Shown: positions 1 through 7,155 of the stretch, piece after piece
Layout of the letters: each line of letters starts with the position of its first letter
Numbering within the stretch: position 1 is the first letter of the stretch
Translations under genes and position numbers: made by a program
From: Limisphaerales bacterium
GTDB taxonomy: Bacteria; Verrucomicrobiota; Verrucomicrobiia; Limisphaerales; UBA1100
Reading direction: 5' to 3'
DNA length: 64,000 nucleotides
NCBI GenBank assembly: GCA_014382585.1
Contig: JACNJL010000023.1
Location: 1 to 64,000, forward strand
Notes under the pieces: generated by a model
What the model saw: only the letters and a program-made list of their open reading frames with translations
Database searches by the model: none
What the model was told of the DNA's origin: nothing

Positions 1-169
1 TGACTGCAAAGCTGTCCGCCGTTTTCGAGTCATTCAGCGTAGCTGTATACTCGCCCTCGTTCCCGGTATGTTTTTCAGCAAACTTTGCGATGCCCAAGAC
101 ATGTTCTTCGACAACACCCCCCCACCCATTGGGCGTGTCGGTAGTTTGGTATGGATTGTCACCCGACAT
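1..169 (-). CDS. Partial unknown gene of the integrated element
   Basis: This ORF starts at ATG 169-167 and is open to the left edge of the window, giving 56 residues. It opens MSGDNPYQTTDTPNGWGG and continues with an acidic, helix-like stretch ending SKTADSFAV. Its start overlaps the last codons of the recombinase gene (shared bases ATGTCGGGTGA), so the two are probably co-transcribed. A run of seven G on the coding strand (117-123) is read in frame. No family is recognised. It belongs to the element that extends left of the window. Confidence 0.55.
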   Translation of the reverse strand, partial: MSGDNPYQTTDTPNGWGGVVEEHVLGIAKFAEKHTGNEGEYTATLNDSKTADSFAV

Positions 170-1364
170 CAGCTGCGATGATATTTGCGGGTTCGTCGGG
201 GGTGATGGAAAACCATTTTTTCGCTGATTTTGGCGTGACCAATTCGCGGTAGGAAGAGAATAACTTGGCCACATCATGACCCATTTCCAGTGCGGTGCGT
301 GGAGCATTTTGAGTTTCCGCCAATCGATAACTGGCGTACGAGTGCCGCAAAAGGTTTTTCCCGTGAAGATTATTGTCCGCCATCAGTTTTCGAAATACAT
401 GATCGAACTGGCCTGCGGTACCCTCCCAGATTGCACCATTCTTGTGCCTCCAAGGCTGCAGCCACTTGTTCAAGGCGGGTTGCATTTTGATAAGTCGCCT
501 CTGCTTGGTCTTGGTAAGGTGAGCCTCGAGTTCGATATGCCCCTCGACGCTCCAGACATGTCGCCAATGTAAGCGAAGGATTTCAGACCGCCTTGCTCCC
601 GTGAATCCTCCCAACGCGATGATGGGCAACAATTCTGTTGGAGCTGCGTTCAGCAGTTTTTCAAATTGAGTTGGCGTGAGAATCTTGGGTGGCGGATCAA
701 CCACAGCCTCACGCCCCAAAACTTCACCGAGTCGATGCTTGGGCGACAAATAATCCTGCGTCACGCACCACGCCAAAAATTGGGCAAGGGTTTGTCGCCG
801 ATGATTGCGTGTCTTGGGTCTTAACTTAGCTTGGCCGTCAAAGAACGCTTCGATGGCAGCTTTCGTCAAGTCAAGGACATCGACCGCGAACGCATCGCAA
901 AATCGGTCCATGGTCAATGCGTCCTCATAAGCCATCCGCTCGGAAACGCGATTATTTCTGAACCGAATAAATTCGGCAGAGGCATCTTTGAACGAAATCG
1001 GTTTGATGTCGGCATGGTTTTCAGTCCACGCCTTGGCTGCCTCCATCAACGTGCCGTGAGGCATGCTTTGCTTTGCCTGTCGATATTCGTTGATGGCATC
1101 GACCAACCCCACCCCCGTTCCTTGCAGAGCGGTCTGGGCGATTCTCAACTCGTTGAGTTCGTGTTGAGTGGGTTGGTTGGTTTGCCCCTTGGCAATTTGT
1201 TTGAGGGCGGCAAGAGCTTTCGCTTTGACCACGGATAGCCTTTTACTTTGCGCGCCTTTCTGCTTCCCCGCGCATTGCCATACGGCGCGGTAATAGCCCC
1301 GGGCATCCTTTGCGTACACTTTCGCCGTTAATGAACGGTATTCAATGATGAGTGGGAAAGACAC
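159..1364 (-). CDS. Tyrosine recombinase / integrase
   Basis: Site-specific recombinase of the phage-integrase (tyrosine recombinase) family, expected to insert and excise an element at the neighbouring tRNA-Leu gene. The C-terminal catalytic half shows the first Arg in GARRSEILRLHW, a Lys-containing beta hairpin (LTKTKQRR), the second Arg in NLLRHSYAS, MGH, and the Tyr nucleophile in SSYREL. The usual H-x-x-R is N-x-x-R here (Asn at the first position), a known but less common variant. The N-terminal half would be the SAM-like core-binding domain. The frame stays open to a GTG at 1433 that lies inside the tRNA 3' end; I chose GTG 1364 to avoid the tRNA, but the start is uncertain. Confidence 0.85.
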   Translation of the reverse strand: MSFPLIIEYRSLTAKVYAKDARGYYRAVWQCAGKQKGAQSKRLSVVKAKALAALKQIAKGQTNQPTQHELNELRIAQTALQGTGVGLVDAINEYRQAKQSMPHGTLMEAAKAWTENHADIKPISFKDASAEFIRFRNNRVSERMAYEDALTMDRFCDAFAVDVLDLTKAAIEAFFDGQAKLRPKTRNHRRQTLAQFLAWCVTQDYLSPKHRLGEVLGREAVVDPPPKILTPTQFEKLLNAAPTELLPIIALGGFTGARRSEILRLHWRHVWSVEGHIELEAHLTKTKQRRLIKMQPALNKWLQPWRHKNGAIWEGTAGQFDHVFRKLMADNNLHGKNLLRHSYASYRLAETQNAPRTALEMGHDVAKLFSSYRELVTPKSAKKWFSITPDEPANIIAADVG

Positions 1365-1402
1365 TGGGGATTTATGCGGAAAGTATGCGGAGTTTGCAAC
1401 CC

Positions 1403-1419
1403 TACCGATTTTATCGGTA
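1403..1419. other. Perfect inverted repeat beside tRNA-Leu, candidate attachment core
   Basis: TACCGAT-TTT-ATCGGTA is a 7-bp perfect inverted repeat with a 3-base centre. It lies four bases downstream of the encoded CCA of tRNA-Leu, between the tRNA and the recombinase. Tyrosine recombinases commonly bind short inverted core arms at a tRNA 3' end. There is no T-tract on the tRNA strand, so it is a poor intrinsic terminator. Assignment as an att core is inference; the second att copy would be left of the window. Confidence 0.4.
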
Positions 1420-1423
1420 AAAT

Positions 1424-1510
1424 TGGTGCCCACGACAGGAGTCGAACCTGTACCCTGTTGCCAGGACTAGGACCTGAACCTAGCGCGTCTGCCAATTCCG
1501 CCACGTGGGC
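1424..1510 (-). tRNA. tRNA-Leu (anticodon CAG)
   Basis: On the minus strand the gene runs from GCCCACG (1510-1504) to CGTGGGC followed by discriminator A and an encoded CCA (1426-1424). The anticodon arm is CTAGG-TTCAGGT-CCTAG, giving anticodon CAG. A long variable arm and the T-arm ACAGG-TTCGACT-CCTGT are present, as expected for a class II leucine tRNA. Its 3' end faces the recombinase gene, the usual arrangement for a tRNA integration site. Confidence 0.95.
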
Positions 1511-1596
1511 CGCCGATAACGGCGGGGGATATAGCTTGGTATGGGCGTCAAGGCAATCTTATTGCTGGAAGTTATTATTGGTGATTTTTGCGAATG

Positions 1597-1613
1597 ATGC
1601 GTGGAATGCACGC
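1597..1613 (+). promoter_or_regulatory. Candidate activator site upstream of first pseudopilin gene
   Basis: The sequence around 1597-1613 contains GCGTG-GAATG-CACGC, a perfect 5-bp inverted repeat. It lies about 148 bases upstream of the start predicted from the sigma-54 promoter at 1727-1743. Very similar GTG...CAC palindromes lie upstream of the pseudopilin genes at 3450 and 6263. Role as an enhancer-protein site is inferred. The rest of the 306-base gap 1511-1816 holds only this, the promoter and an AC-rich leader. Confidence 0.45.
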
Positions 1614-1726
1614 GTGACAGGAGATTGTATTTGCACGAAAACTGGATTTGTTTGTGAAACCTTTAGTTATTCATTTAGAAAATCAGTTTTTTGGGCAGTT
1701 TTTGTTAAATCGCCGCTATTTTGATA

Positions 1727-1743
1727 TTGGCACAGTATTTGCT
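1727..1743 (+). promoter_or_regulatory. Sigma-54 (-24/-12) promoter
   Basis: TTGGCACAGTATTTGCT carries GG (1729-1730) and GC (1741-1742) separated by exactly ten bases, matching the RpoN consensus TGGCAC-N5-TTGC. The predicted transcript start near 1754 gives an AC-rich, Shine-Dalgarno-less leader of about 63 bases before the pseudopilin ATG at 1817. Confidence 0.8.
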
Positions 1744-1816
1744 TTAATTGCGACCACTGGCGTCTACGGGCGTCATAACCCACATAAACCAATACAACCC
1801 AACCGAACTAAAAACC

Positions 1817-2806
1817 ATGAAAAAACACAAAGGTTTCACGCTTATCGAGCTGTTGGTGGTGATTGCCATTATTGGCATTCTAGCCAGTATGCTTCTCCCC
1901 ACCTTGGCTAAGGCTAAAAAGAAGGCAAATCGCCTAAAATGTAACAATAACCTCGGACAGATGGCTAAGGCTTTTACATCGTCTGGCGGTGATTACGATG
2001 GTTGGCTTCCTTGGAATCTAACCAATTTTGACAAGGCGGATGTTGCCAATGAAGGTAACGAGCGCTTGTACGCGTTGGCGGGCCGGAACCCGACGGGTGG
2101 CTACAAATATGGTAGCTGGTGCCTGTACAATCACGAGTATATTTGGGCAGCCCACGCTGGGTTGCGTGATGATCTTGGCAGCGCCAAAGCCTTGCTTTCG
2201 CCTTGCGACCCCAAGAGCAAGCGCAATAATGATCTGGACGTTCGGGAAGGTAAACTTTCCGGATGGTGCCGCAGCCGCCTTGGCCCAACTGCGACCGCCC
2301 GATACAAAGTGAGCACTCGCGCCCAGACTTATGGCATCCATTTGGGTGGCGACAGCCAAGGCAAATCTATTTTGGCAACGACCCGTAACATCCTCGGGGG
2401 AAGCTCCCGTGATGGCTACAATGCCGGCCGAACCAAAGTGATGACGGGGGGCCGCTTGAGCGCATCCACCGGTCGTTGGCTGAGCTCTACGTTGATTGGC
2501 CAGACTGATTCGCGTGTGAAGGATTCCAACGGAAACGATTTGGGCTACATCTCCTGGATGGGCCCGGGTGCGACTGGCAAATGGGATCGCACCGATCGCA
2601 GCCGCGTGATCCGCACTTACAACGTGGATAGCCACCGTGTGGTGGCCGGTTTGGATATTGGCCAGGGCCAGATCGCGATGAGCGATGGCAGTGCCTCGCA
2701 GGTGGATGACGCCGGCTTGGCCAGCGCGGTCAATGAGCACGATCAAAAAGTAGGCGGCGTAAACGGCTACAAGCAGGAGGTCGTGTCTGTTCCTTACATT
2801 TACTAA
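1817..2806 (+). CDS. Pseudopilin-like secreted protein, paralog 1
   Basis: 329 aa. The N-terminus [13 protein letters not shown] is a type IV/type II prepilin peptidase site (Gly -1, Phe +1, Glu +5) followed by a hydrophobic helix ending [19 protein letters not shown]. The body shares three blocks with the three paralogs downstream: [14 protein letters not shown]...ILATTRN and, near the C-terminus, [18 protein letters not shown]. That last block has the spacing of the H-X9-DG motif of PVC pseudopilins, but with Asp in place of His. Start ATG 1817 is chosen by the conserved prepilin leader; no Shine-Dalgarno is seen. It is driven by the sigma-54 promoter at 1727 and closed by a terminator at 2836. 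Function unknown; probably exported to the cell surface. Confidence 0.85.
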   Translation: MKKHKGFTLIELLVVIAIIGILASMLLPTLAKAKKKANRLKCNNNLGQMAKAFTSSGGDYDGWLPWNLTNFDKADVANEGNERLYALAGRNPTGGYKYGSWCLYNHEYIWAAHAGLRDDLGSAKALLSPCDPKSKRNNDLDVREGKLSGWCRSRLGPTATARYKVSTRAQTYGIHLGGDSQGKSILATTRNILGGSSRDGYNAGRTKVMTGGRLSASTGRWLSSTLIGQTDSRVKDSNGNDLGYISWMGPGATGKWDRTDRSRVIRTYNVDSHRVVAGLDIGQGQIAMSDGSASQVDDAGLASAVNEHDQKVGGVNGYKQEVVSVPYIY

Positions 2807-2835
2807 CGAACACGAGCACCCCCAACCGAAAAACC

Positions 2836-2863
2836 AGCGCCCCCGTTTGGGGGCGCTTTTTTT
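2836..2863 (+). terminator. Rho-independent terminator after paralog 1
   Basis: AGCGCCCCC-GTTT-GGGGGCGCT forms a 9-bp GC-rich stem with a 4-base loop, followed directly by a run of seven to eight T. Confidence 0.9.
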
Positions 2864-2913
2864 GTGATCACAGTATTTTCAGGTGCGGGGAAATCAGGGC
2901 CAGAAGCAGGGCA

Positions 2914-2939
2914 TAAAAAAACCCGCCTCAGAGGCGGGT
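2914..2939 (-). terminator. Rho-independent terminator after small lipoprotein 1
   Basis: On the minus strand ACCCGCC-TCTGA-GGCGGGT is followed by seven T. It lies about 40 bases beyond the stop of the lipoprotein gene at 2980, which supports that small ORF as a real transcription unit. Confidence 0.85.
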
Positions 2940-2979
2940 ATGCATTGTGGGTTTGTGTGTTACGGCTGAAGCGGTGGGG

Positions 2980-3150
2980 CTATTCGCCGCCGCCTTCTTC
3001 TCCGTCTTCACCCTCCACGCCTTCTTCGTTGGCGGGATTGGCTTCCTCGGGTTGGGCGGGTTCTTCAGCATTGTCACTACAACCGGGCAGAGTCACAGCA
3101 AATGCAGCGAGGGACACGATTAGAATCGCTTTTTGGATTAGTTTTTTCAT
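2980..3150 (-). CDS. Small acidic lipoprotein 1
   Basis: 56 aa. MKKLIQKAILIVSLAAF is a lipoprotein signal with lipobox LPGC (Cys24). The mature part is Glu/Gly/Pro-rich and very acidic, ending GEEGGGE, and has no recognisable fold. A paralog of the same design lies at 5720-5899. Both sit divergently upstream of a sigma-54-controlled pseudopilin gene and convergently to another pseudopilin gene, and both have their own terminator. Predicted to be anchored in a membrane facing the periplasm or surface. Function unknown; a partner role with the neighbouring pseudopilins is inferred from the repeated arrangement. Confidence 0.75.
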   Translation of the reverse strand: MKKLIQKAILIVSLAAFAVTLPGCSDNAEEPAQPEEANPANEEGVEGEDGEEGGGE

Positions 3151-3271
3151 TAGTGTTTTGATGTTTTATTGGCGTGAACCAAGATGTTCAAACTAGCATG
3201 CCAATGGGCCTGGCGCAATGAAAAATAGGGTGTCCGGCTCGCCGAAGGGGGTGCGTGGTTTTTCGATAAAT

Positions 3272-3287
3272 GGGTGAGAAATCACGC
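3272..3287 (+). promoter_or_regulatory. Candidate activator site upstream of paralog 2
   Basis: GGGTG-AGAAAT-CACGC is a near-perfect inverted repeat about 96 bases upstream of the predicted sigma-54 start. It matches the palindrome upstream of the gene at 6263 in sequence and in distance. A further half-site, GTGCGTGG, lies at 3251-3258. Role is inferred. Confidence 0.45.
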
Positions 3288-3348
3288 GGCCATAAAACTA
3301 AAACTGTGGTAATCGCGATTTTTATGCAGTTTTCAGGATTTTTGTCGA

Positions 3349-3364
3349 TGGCACGCCGAATGCT
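3349..3364 (+). promoter_or_regulatory. Sigma-54 (-24/-12) promoter
   Basis: TGGCACGCCGAATGCT has GG (3350-3351) and GC (3362-3363) ten bases apart, with the full TGGCACG -24 element. Predicted start near 3375, about 75 bases before the ATG at 3450. Confidence 0.8.
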
Positions 3365-3449
3365 TGTACGGGTTGGGGGGGTACTATACCTTGCCTGAGC
3401 GGTCATTTTTTACGCGTTTTATGCACCACAACCCTTAATTTTGATGCTA

Positions 3450-4514
3450 ATGAAAAATCAGAATGGCTTTACGCTCATCGAGCTGTTGGTAGTGATCGCG
3501 GTGATCGGGATTCTTGCCAGTATGCTGCTCCCGACGCTGGCCAAAGCCAAACGGAAGGCTAACCGCCTCAAATGCGCCAGCAAAATGGGCTCCCTGGGTA
3601 AGGCGTTTAACGGATTCGCCACAGAATCGAGCGGGAATCAATTCCCGTGGATGCTAACTATGGGTGCGGCGCAGTCGATGTACGATGAGGCCAACCGCAC
3701 ACTCGGCCTCATATCACCAACAGTGTACGAACGCGCTCAAGGCCGTGCGATTTCCAAGTCGGCAGGATGGTTTAATGCCGGCTGGCAATCGGGCAAATGG
3801 GATCGGCATTATTACGATTGGTGGTGCGCGAAGGATGTTCACTGGTTGTGGAGTGCTGCTGCGTTGCGCAAGGGCATTGGTGGGGCAAAGGGCCTGCTGT
3901 CGCCCAGCGACCCTAAAGCCAAACGGGCGAATGGGTTGGAGACGGCTCAAGGTGGCTTTGCTGAGGGCATGGGGTACGGCAAGAGCCCCAGTCAAGCCGC
4001 GCAAATTACCTCGGATAATCAAGCCAGCGGTAAAACCCGCCTCTACACGCGTCGGCAGGCCCAGAGTTACGCTATCCATATGGGCGGCGATGCCATTGCC
4101 AGCAACACCATCCTCGCCACCACCCGCAACGTGCTGGGCGCCGATCGGGCCTCCGGTTACGCGGCCAAGCTGAATCACTTTCAATTACGCGGCCGACCCG
4201 AAAGCATCAGCTCCGCCCGCACCATTACCAACGTTCACATCGGCACCAAAGATGCGTTTGGGAATGAACTGATCGGATTTGTTGGCTCCGACAGCAAGGG
4301 GACGTTTAAGCATGATAACGACCAAGCGTATCCAATTGCCTCGCGTCGGGCGATGAGCGGGCTGGATCGTGAACAGGGCAATTATCTCCTTGCCGATGGC
4401 AGCGCGGACCAAGTCACGGATACAGAATTTCAAACCGCAGTAAAACAACACGCCGAAACACGGGGCTCGCTGGGTGGGAAATTAAACTACATGGTGACCT
4501 CGCCATGGCAATAG
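3450..4514 (+). CDS. Pseudopilin-like secreted protein, paralog 2
   Basis: 354 aa. [22 protein letters not shown] is a prepilin cleavage site and N-terminal helix. Paralog blocks LLSPSDPKAKR, GGDAIASNTILATTRN and GLDREQGNYLLADGSADQ are present, with Asp at the His position of the H-X9-DG motif. ATG 3450 was chosen over ATG 3444 because it gives a leader like those of the paralogs. Transcription is predicted from the sigma-54 promoter at 3349. No terminator is seen before the next gene 121 bases on, so paralogs 2 and 3 may form one transcript. Confidence 0.85.
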   Translation: MKNQNGFTLIELLVVIAVIGILASMLLPTLAKAKRKANRLKCASKMGSLGKAFNGFATESSGNQFPWMLTMGAAQSMYDEANRTLGLISPTVYERAQGRAISKSAGWFNAGWQSGKWDRHYYDWWCAKDVHWLWSAAALRKGIGGAKGLLSPSDPKAKRANGLETAQGGFAEGMGYGKSPSQAAQITSDNQASGKTRLYTRRQAQSYAIHMGGDAIASNTILATTRNVLGADRASGYAAKLNHFQLRGRPESISSARTITNVHIGTKDAFGNELIGFVGSDSKGTFKHDNDQAYPIASRRAMSGLDREQGNYLLADGSADQVTDTEFQTAVKQHAETRGSLGGKLNYMVTSPWQ

Positions 4515-4635
4515 TTTGGTAGAAAGAACAATTGAAGATTTCCAATCCAATGCACAGAATGATTTAAGCAATTATTAATAACTGAATGTCGCCCGAAGCG
4601 AAATTCATAACCCTAAAAACAAACCAAACAGAACA

Positions 4636-5607
4636 ATGAAAACCAAACAGAACAAAGCGTTTACGCTAATCGAATTGTTGGTCGTGATCGCCATTATCGG
4701 CATTCTCGCCAGCATGCTTCTCCCCACACTCGCCAAGGCCAAGAAAAAAGCCAACCGACTCAAGTGCATGGCCAATCTCAAACAAGTGAACACCGCGTTG
4801 ATTTCCTTCTCCGGTGACCACGAGAGTATGCCCTGGCATATGACCCCCGAAGATGCCACGCTGCATTATGATCAAATCCTCCGCTCAGCCGGCGCCACCA
4901 ATCAATGGGCCGGCGGTCGCTATGCTCAGCTGGATCCCAACGGGGTGAAGTACCCGCAATCCGGTTTGGCCAATATGGATCATTACCCGATTGACCCGCG
5001 TTTCATCTTCCTCTCACCGGATTTGCGCTCTCAGCTCACCAACGCCAAGTTACTGAGCAGCCCGTCCGATCCCCGCACGAAACGGTATAACACCCTCGAT
5101 ATCCGCAACGGTAAGTACAACGGAATGGGGGGCACGCATTGGTACGATAACCGCTACTATTCCCACCAATATGCCCTGAGCTACGGGGTTTGTCAGGGAG
5201 GCGATGACCAACGCGGTGCTTCGTTGCTGACCCTCACCCGCAACATCGCGGGTAGCCCCAAGACCACACAGGACTTTGGCTGGGGACGTCACAACTGGGG
5301 CTGGGACTACATCCACCGCACTCTGACTCTGGCGGACTCACAGTGGGTGGGGCCGGACAACAAGATCGTGGATGCCAACGGCAACGAAACTTCCACGTAC
5401 ACACGCACGGGCACCACTCAGGATTCGCTCAAGCGTCTGTCCATGTCCGGCTTGGACCGTGGCCAAGGCAACGCAGGCAAAGCCGATGGCAGCGCTGAAT
5501 CAGTGAATGATGGCACCATGAAGGAAGCTCTAAAAACCCACCTCGACCAAACTGGTGGCAATGGCACTTCGCACGGTCGCATCGGCCGCCCGTTCCACGC
5601 CCAATAA
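4636..5607 (+). CDS. Pseudopilin-like secreted protein, paralog 3
   Basis: 323 aa. [24 protein letters not shown] differs from its paralogs in having Ala instead of Gly at -1 of the predicted prepilin peptidase site. Blocks [28 protein letters not shown] and [18 protein letters not shown] follow in the same order as in the paralogs. No -24/-12 promoter is visible in the 121-base gap upstream, so expression with paralog 2 is likely. A terminator follows at 5632. Function unknown. Confidence 0.85.
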   Translation: MKTKQNKAFTLIELLVVIAIIGILASMLLPTLAKAKKKANRLKCMANLKQVNTALISFSGDHESMPWHMTPEDATLHYDQILRSAGATNQWAGGRYAQLDPNGVKYPQSGLANMDHYPIDPRFIFLSPDLRSQLTNAKLLSSPSDPRTKRYNTLDIRNGKYNGMGGTHWYDNRYYSHQYALSYGVCQGGDDQRGASLLTLTRNIAGSPKTTQDFGWGRHNWGWDYIHRTLTLADSQWVGPDNKIVDANGNETSTYTRTGTTQDSLKRLSMSGLDRGQGNAGKADGSAESVNDGTMKEALKTHLDQTGGNGTSHGRIGRPFHAQ

Positions 5608-5631
5608 TCCATTAGAACAATCACAATCCAC

Positions 5632-5662
5632 GGGGCGCCCCACAAGGGCGCCCTTCTTTTTG
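5632..5662 (+). terminator. Rho-independent terminator after paralog 3
   Basis: GGGCGCCC (5633-5640), loop CACAA, GGGCGCCC (5646-5653), then TTCTTTTT. The sequence closely resembles the terminator after paralog 4, consistent with duplication. Confidence 0.85.
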
Positions 5663-5667
5663 GGCAC

Positions 5668-5698
5668 AAAAAAACCGTCCGGCGAGTGGCCGGACGGT
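5668..5698 (-). terminator. Rho-independent terminator after small lipoprotein 2
   Basis: On the minus strand ACCGTCCGGC pairs with GCCGGACGGT around a 5-base loop and is followed by seven T. It is back to back with the plus-strand terminator at 5632. Confidence 0.85.
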
Positions 5699-5719
5699 GT
5701 GAATTAGAGAAGAAGAAAT

Positions 5720-5899
5720 CTAGTTTCCGCCTTCAGTACCCGCTTCGCCGCCAGTTCCCTCGCCGCCTTCACCCGGCACAGGTTGCTGGGCTTCGTCGTT
5801 AGCCGGATCTGCCGTTTCTGTTTCTTCGCTGCAACCCACCAAAAGGGGGGATACCGCAAAAATAGCGGCGACCGCAGTCATGATCGTGATTTTTTTCAT
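5720..5899 (-). CDS. Small acidic lipoprotein 2
   Basis: 59 aa. MKKITIMTAVAAIFAVSPLL is a lipoprotein signal with lipobox LVGC (Cys23). The mature region is short, acidic and Gly-rich (GEGGEGTGGEAGTEGGN) with no fold to assign. It parallels the lipoprotein at 2980-3150: similar length, lipobox then acidic tail, own terminator, divergent from a sigma-54-controlled pseudopilin gene. The shared words EE, ADPAND/EANPANE and GEGG suggest common descent. Function unknown. Confidence 0.75.
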   Translation of the reverse strand: MKKITIMTAVAAIFAVSPLLVGCSEETETADPANDEAQQPVPGEGGEGTGGEAGTEGGN

Positions 5900-6070
5900 T
5901 TTTTTAGTGTATGTTAATGGATTTCAGTCCAAAGCCCCCGGCACAATGGTGCACGAACGCGACCCCTGCCTAATCATTAAATGCAGGCAAGGCAAGGATT
6001 ATTCAGGGATGTCCCGCGCGTGCACGTCAGAAAATCACAGAAAATCCGCGGCGTGAGAAATGCGTCCGAT

Positions 6071-6087
6071 GCGTGGAAATCACACGC
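6071..6087 (+). promoter_or_regulatory. Candidate activator site upstream of paralog 4
   Basis: GCGTG-GAAATCA-CACGC is a perfect 5-bp inverted repeat with a 7-base centre, about 97 bases upstream of the predicted sigma-54 start. Extra half-sites lie close by (GCGTGAGAAAT at 6051). The GATGCGTGGAA...CACGC core also occurs upstream of paralog 1. The rest of the 363-base gap 5900-6262 holds only this cluster, the promoter and the leader. Confidence 0.45.
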
Positions 6088-6148
6088 AAAGAGGAAACGC
6101 GTCCTGCTAAAATGCTGGTTTTATGGGGTAAAAACGAGAAAATCAGGG

Positions 6149-6165
6149 TTGGCATGTGACGTGCT
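6149..6165 (+). promoter_or_regulatory. Sigma-54 (-24/-12) promoter
   Basis: TTGGCATGTGACGTGCT has GG (6151-6152) and GC (6163-6164) ten bases apart. Predicted start near 6176, about 87 bases before the ATG at 6263. Confidence 0.75.
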
Positions 6166-6262
6166 TATGTGGTTTTAGATAATTAATCCGCGCTGGCGGG
6201 AACGGGGAGAGTACTCTCGGACTTAAAGCGCACAACCCAACCCAGAAATGGAGAAAACTAAA

Positions 6263-7027
6263 ATGAAGAAAAACCAAAAAGGCTTCACCCTGATCGAACT
6301 GCTGGTCGTGATCGCGATCATCGGAATTCTTGCTAGTATGTTGCTTCCCGCCTTGGCTCGCGCCAAAGCAAAAGCCGCTCGCATCAAATGTGTGAACAAC
6401 CTCAGCAGCATCGGCAAGGCATCCCTCGGATTTAGCCAAGCAAATGACGGCCGTACACCTTGGAACCTGATCCCCAGCCAAACAGCTAACCATTTTGGTT
6501 CTGCTGCGAGCGGCACTGCGGGCGCCATCTTTGGCTTGGCCGCAATGAAGAGCGAAGTTCAGACTGCCAAAATCCTGGTTTCCCCTTGCGACGCAGCTCG
6601 CACCGCGGACAACGAGGTTCTTCAGAACTACTGGTCGTCGGTGAACACCAAGGGAGGCACAGCCGCAGATGCCCGTCTGTTGCCGCTGCCCCCACTGACG
6701 CCCATGGGCACCACGACTGGTATAAGCTACATCTTCTGCCTGGGCGGTGACCATCAACGCCCCGCGACAGTGGTGGCTCTGACTCGTAACCTGGGCACCA
6801 ACGACGTTGCTGCTGGCAACTGGAGTGGTGCGGATGAGGACGTGATCCCTCCGAACGCGATGGCCGGCTTGAACAAGTCACAAGGCCAGCTCGTGCGGTC
6901 TGACGGCAGCGCAAGCCAGTCCACTGACGCCGACCTCGGCGCTTCTGGCAAAGTTGTGAAAGGTCACATCAACGCTCGCGGTGGCACCAGCCCCCTCGGC
7001 GCCTCTCGCACCGGCGTGATCCGCTAG
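6263..7027 (+). CDS. Pseudopilin-like secreted protein, paralog 4
   Basis: 254 aa, the shortest of the four. [23 protein letters not shown] is the prepilin site and helix. Conserved blocks [26 protein letters not shown] and [18 protein letters not shown] are present, here with Asn at the usual His position of H-X9-DG. A GGAG at 6250-6253, nine bases upstream, supports ATG 6263 over the in-frame ATG 6248. A sigma-54 promoter lies at 6149 and a terminator at 7049. Surface or envelope role inferred; function unknown. Confidence 0.85.
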   Translation: MKKNQKGFTLIELLVVIAIIGILASMLLPALARAKAKAARIKCVNNLSSIGKASLGFSQANDGRTPWNLIPSQTANHFGSAASGTAGAIFGLAAMKSEVQTAKILVSPCDAARTADNEVLQNYWSSVNTKGGTAADARLLPLPPLTPMGTTTGISYIFCLGGDHQRPATVVALTRNLGTNDVAAGNWSGADEDVIPPNAMAGLNKSQGQLVRSDGSASQSTDADLGASGKVVKGHINARGGTSPLGASRTGVIR

Positions 7028-7048
7028 TCTGATACACACTAATCACAA

Positions 7049-7075
7049 GGGCGCCCTCCGGGGCGCCCTTTTTTT
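7049..7075 (+). terminator. Rho-independent terminator after paralog 4
   Basis: GGGCGCCC (7049-7056) pairs with GGGCGCCC (7061-7068) across TCCG, followed by seven T. Confidence 0.9.
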
Positions 7076-7155
7076 GTGGGCGGGATGCCTGATCAACAGA
7101 GGGATGGTTGTCCTAATCTTTTGACTTTCGCCCCCCCCTTTTTTAGTTTCCCAAT

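Noticed and set aside
115-130. Run of seven C in the partial gene at the left edge, first read as a frameshift
   Set aside because: Counting the run carefully shows that the reading frame passes through it intact from ATG 169 to the window edge.
2018-2746. Long ORF antisense to the first pseudopilin gene (242 codons)
   Set aside because: It is a shadow of a strongly coding plus-strand gene: no family resemblance, no start context and no conserved motif.
4515-4635. Possible sigma-54 promoter for pseudopilin paralog 3
   Set aside because: ATGCACAGAATGATTTAAGC in this gap lacks the GG and the GG-N10-GC spacing; co-transcription with paralog 2 is simpler.
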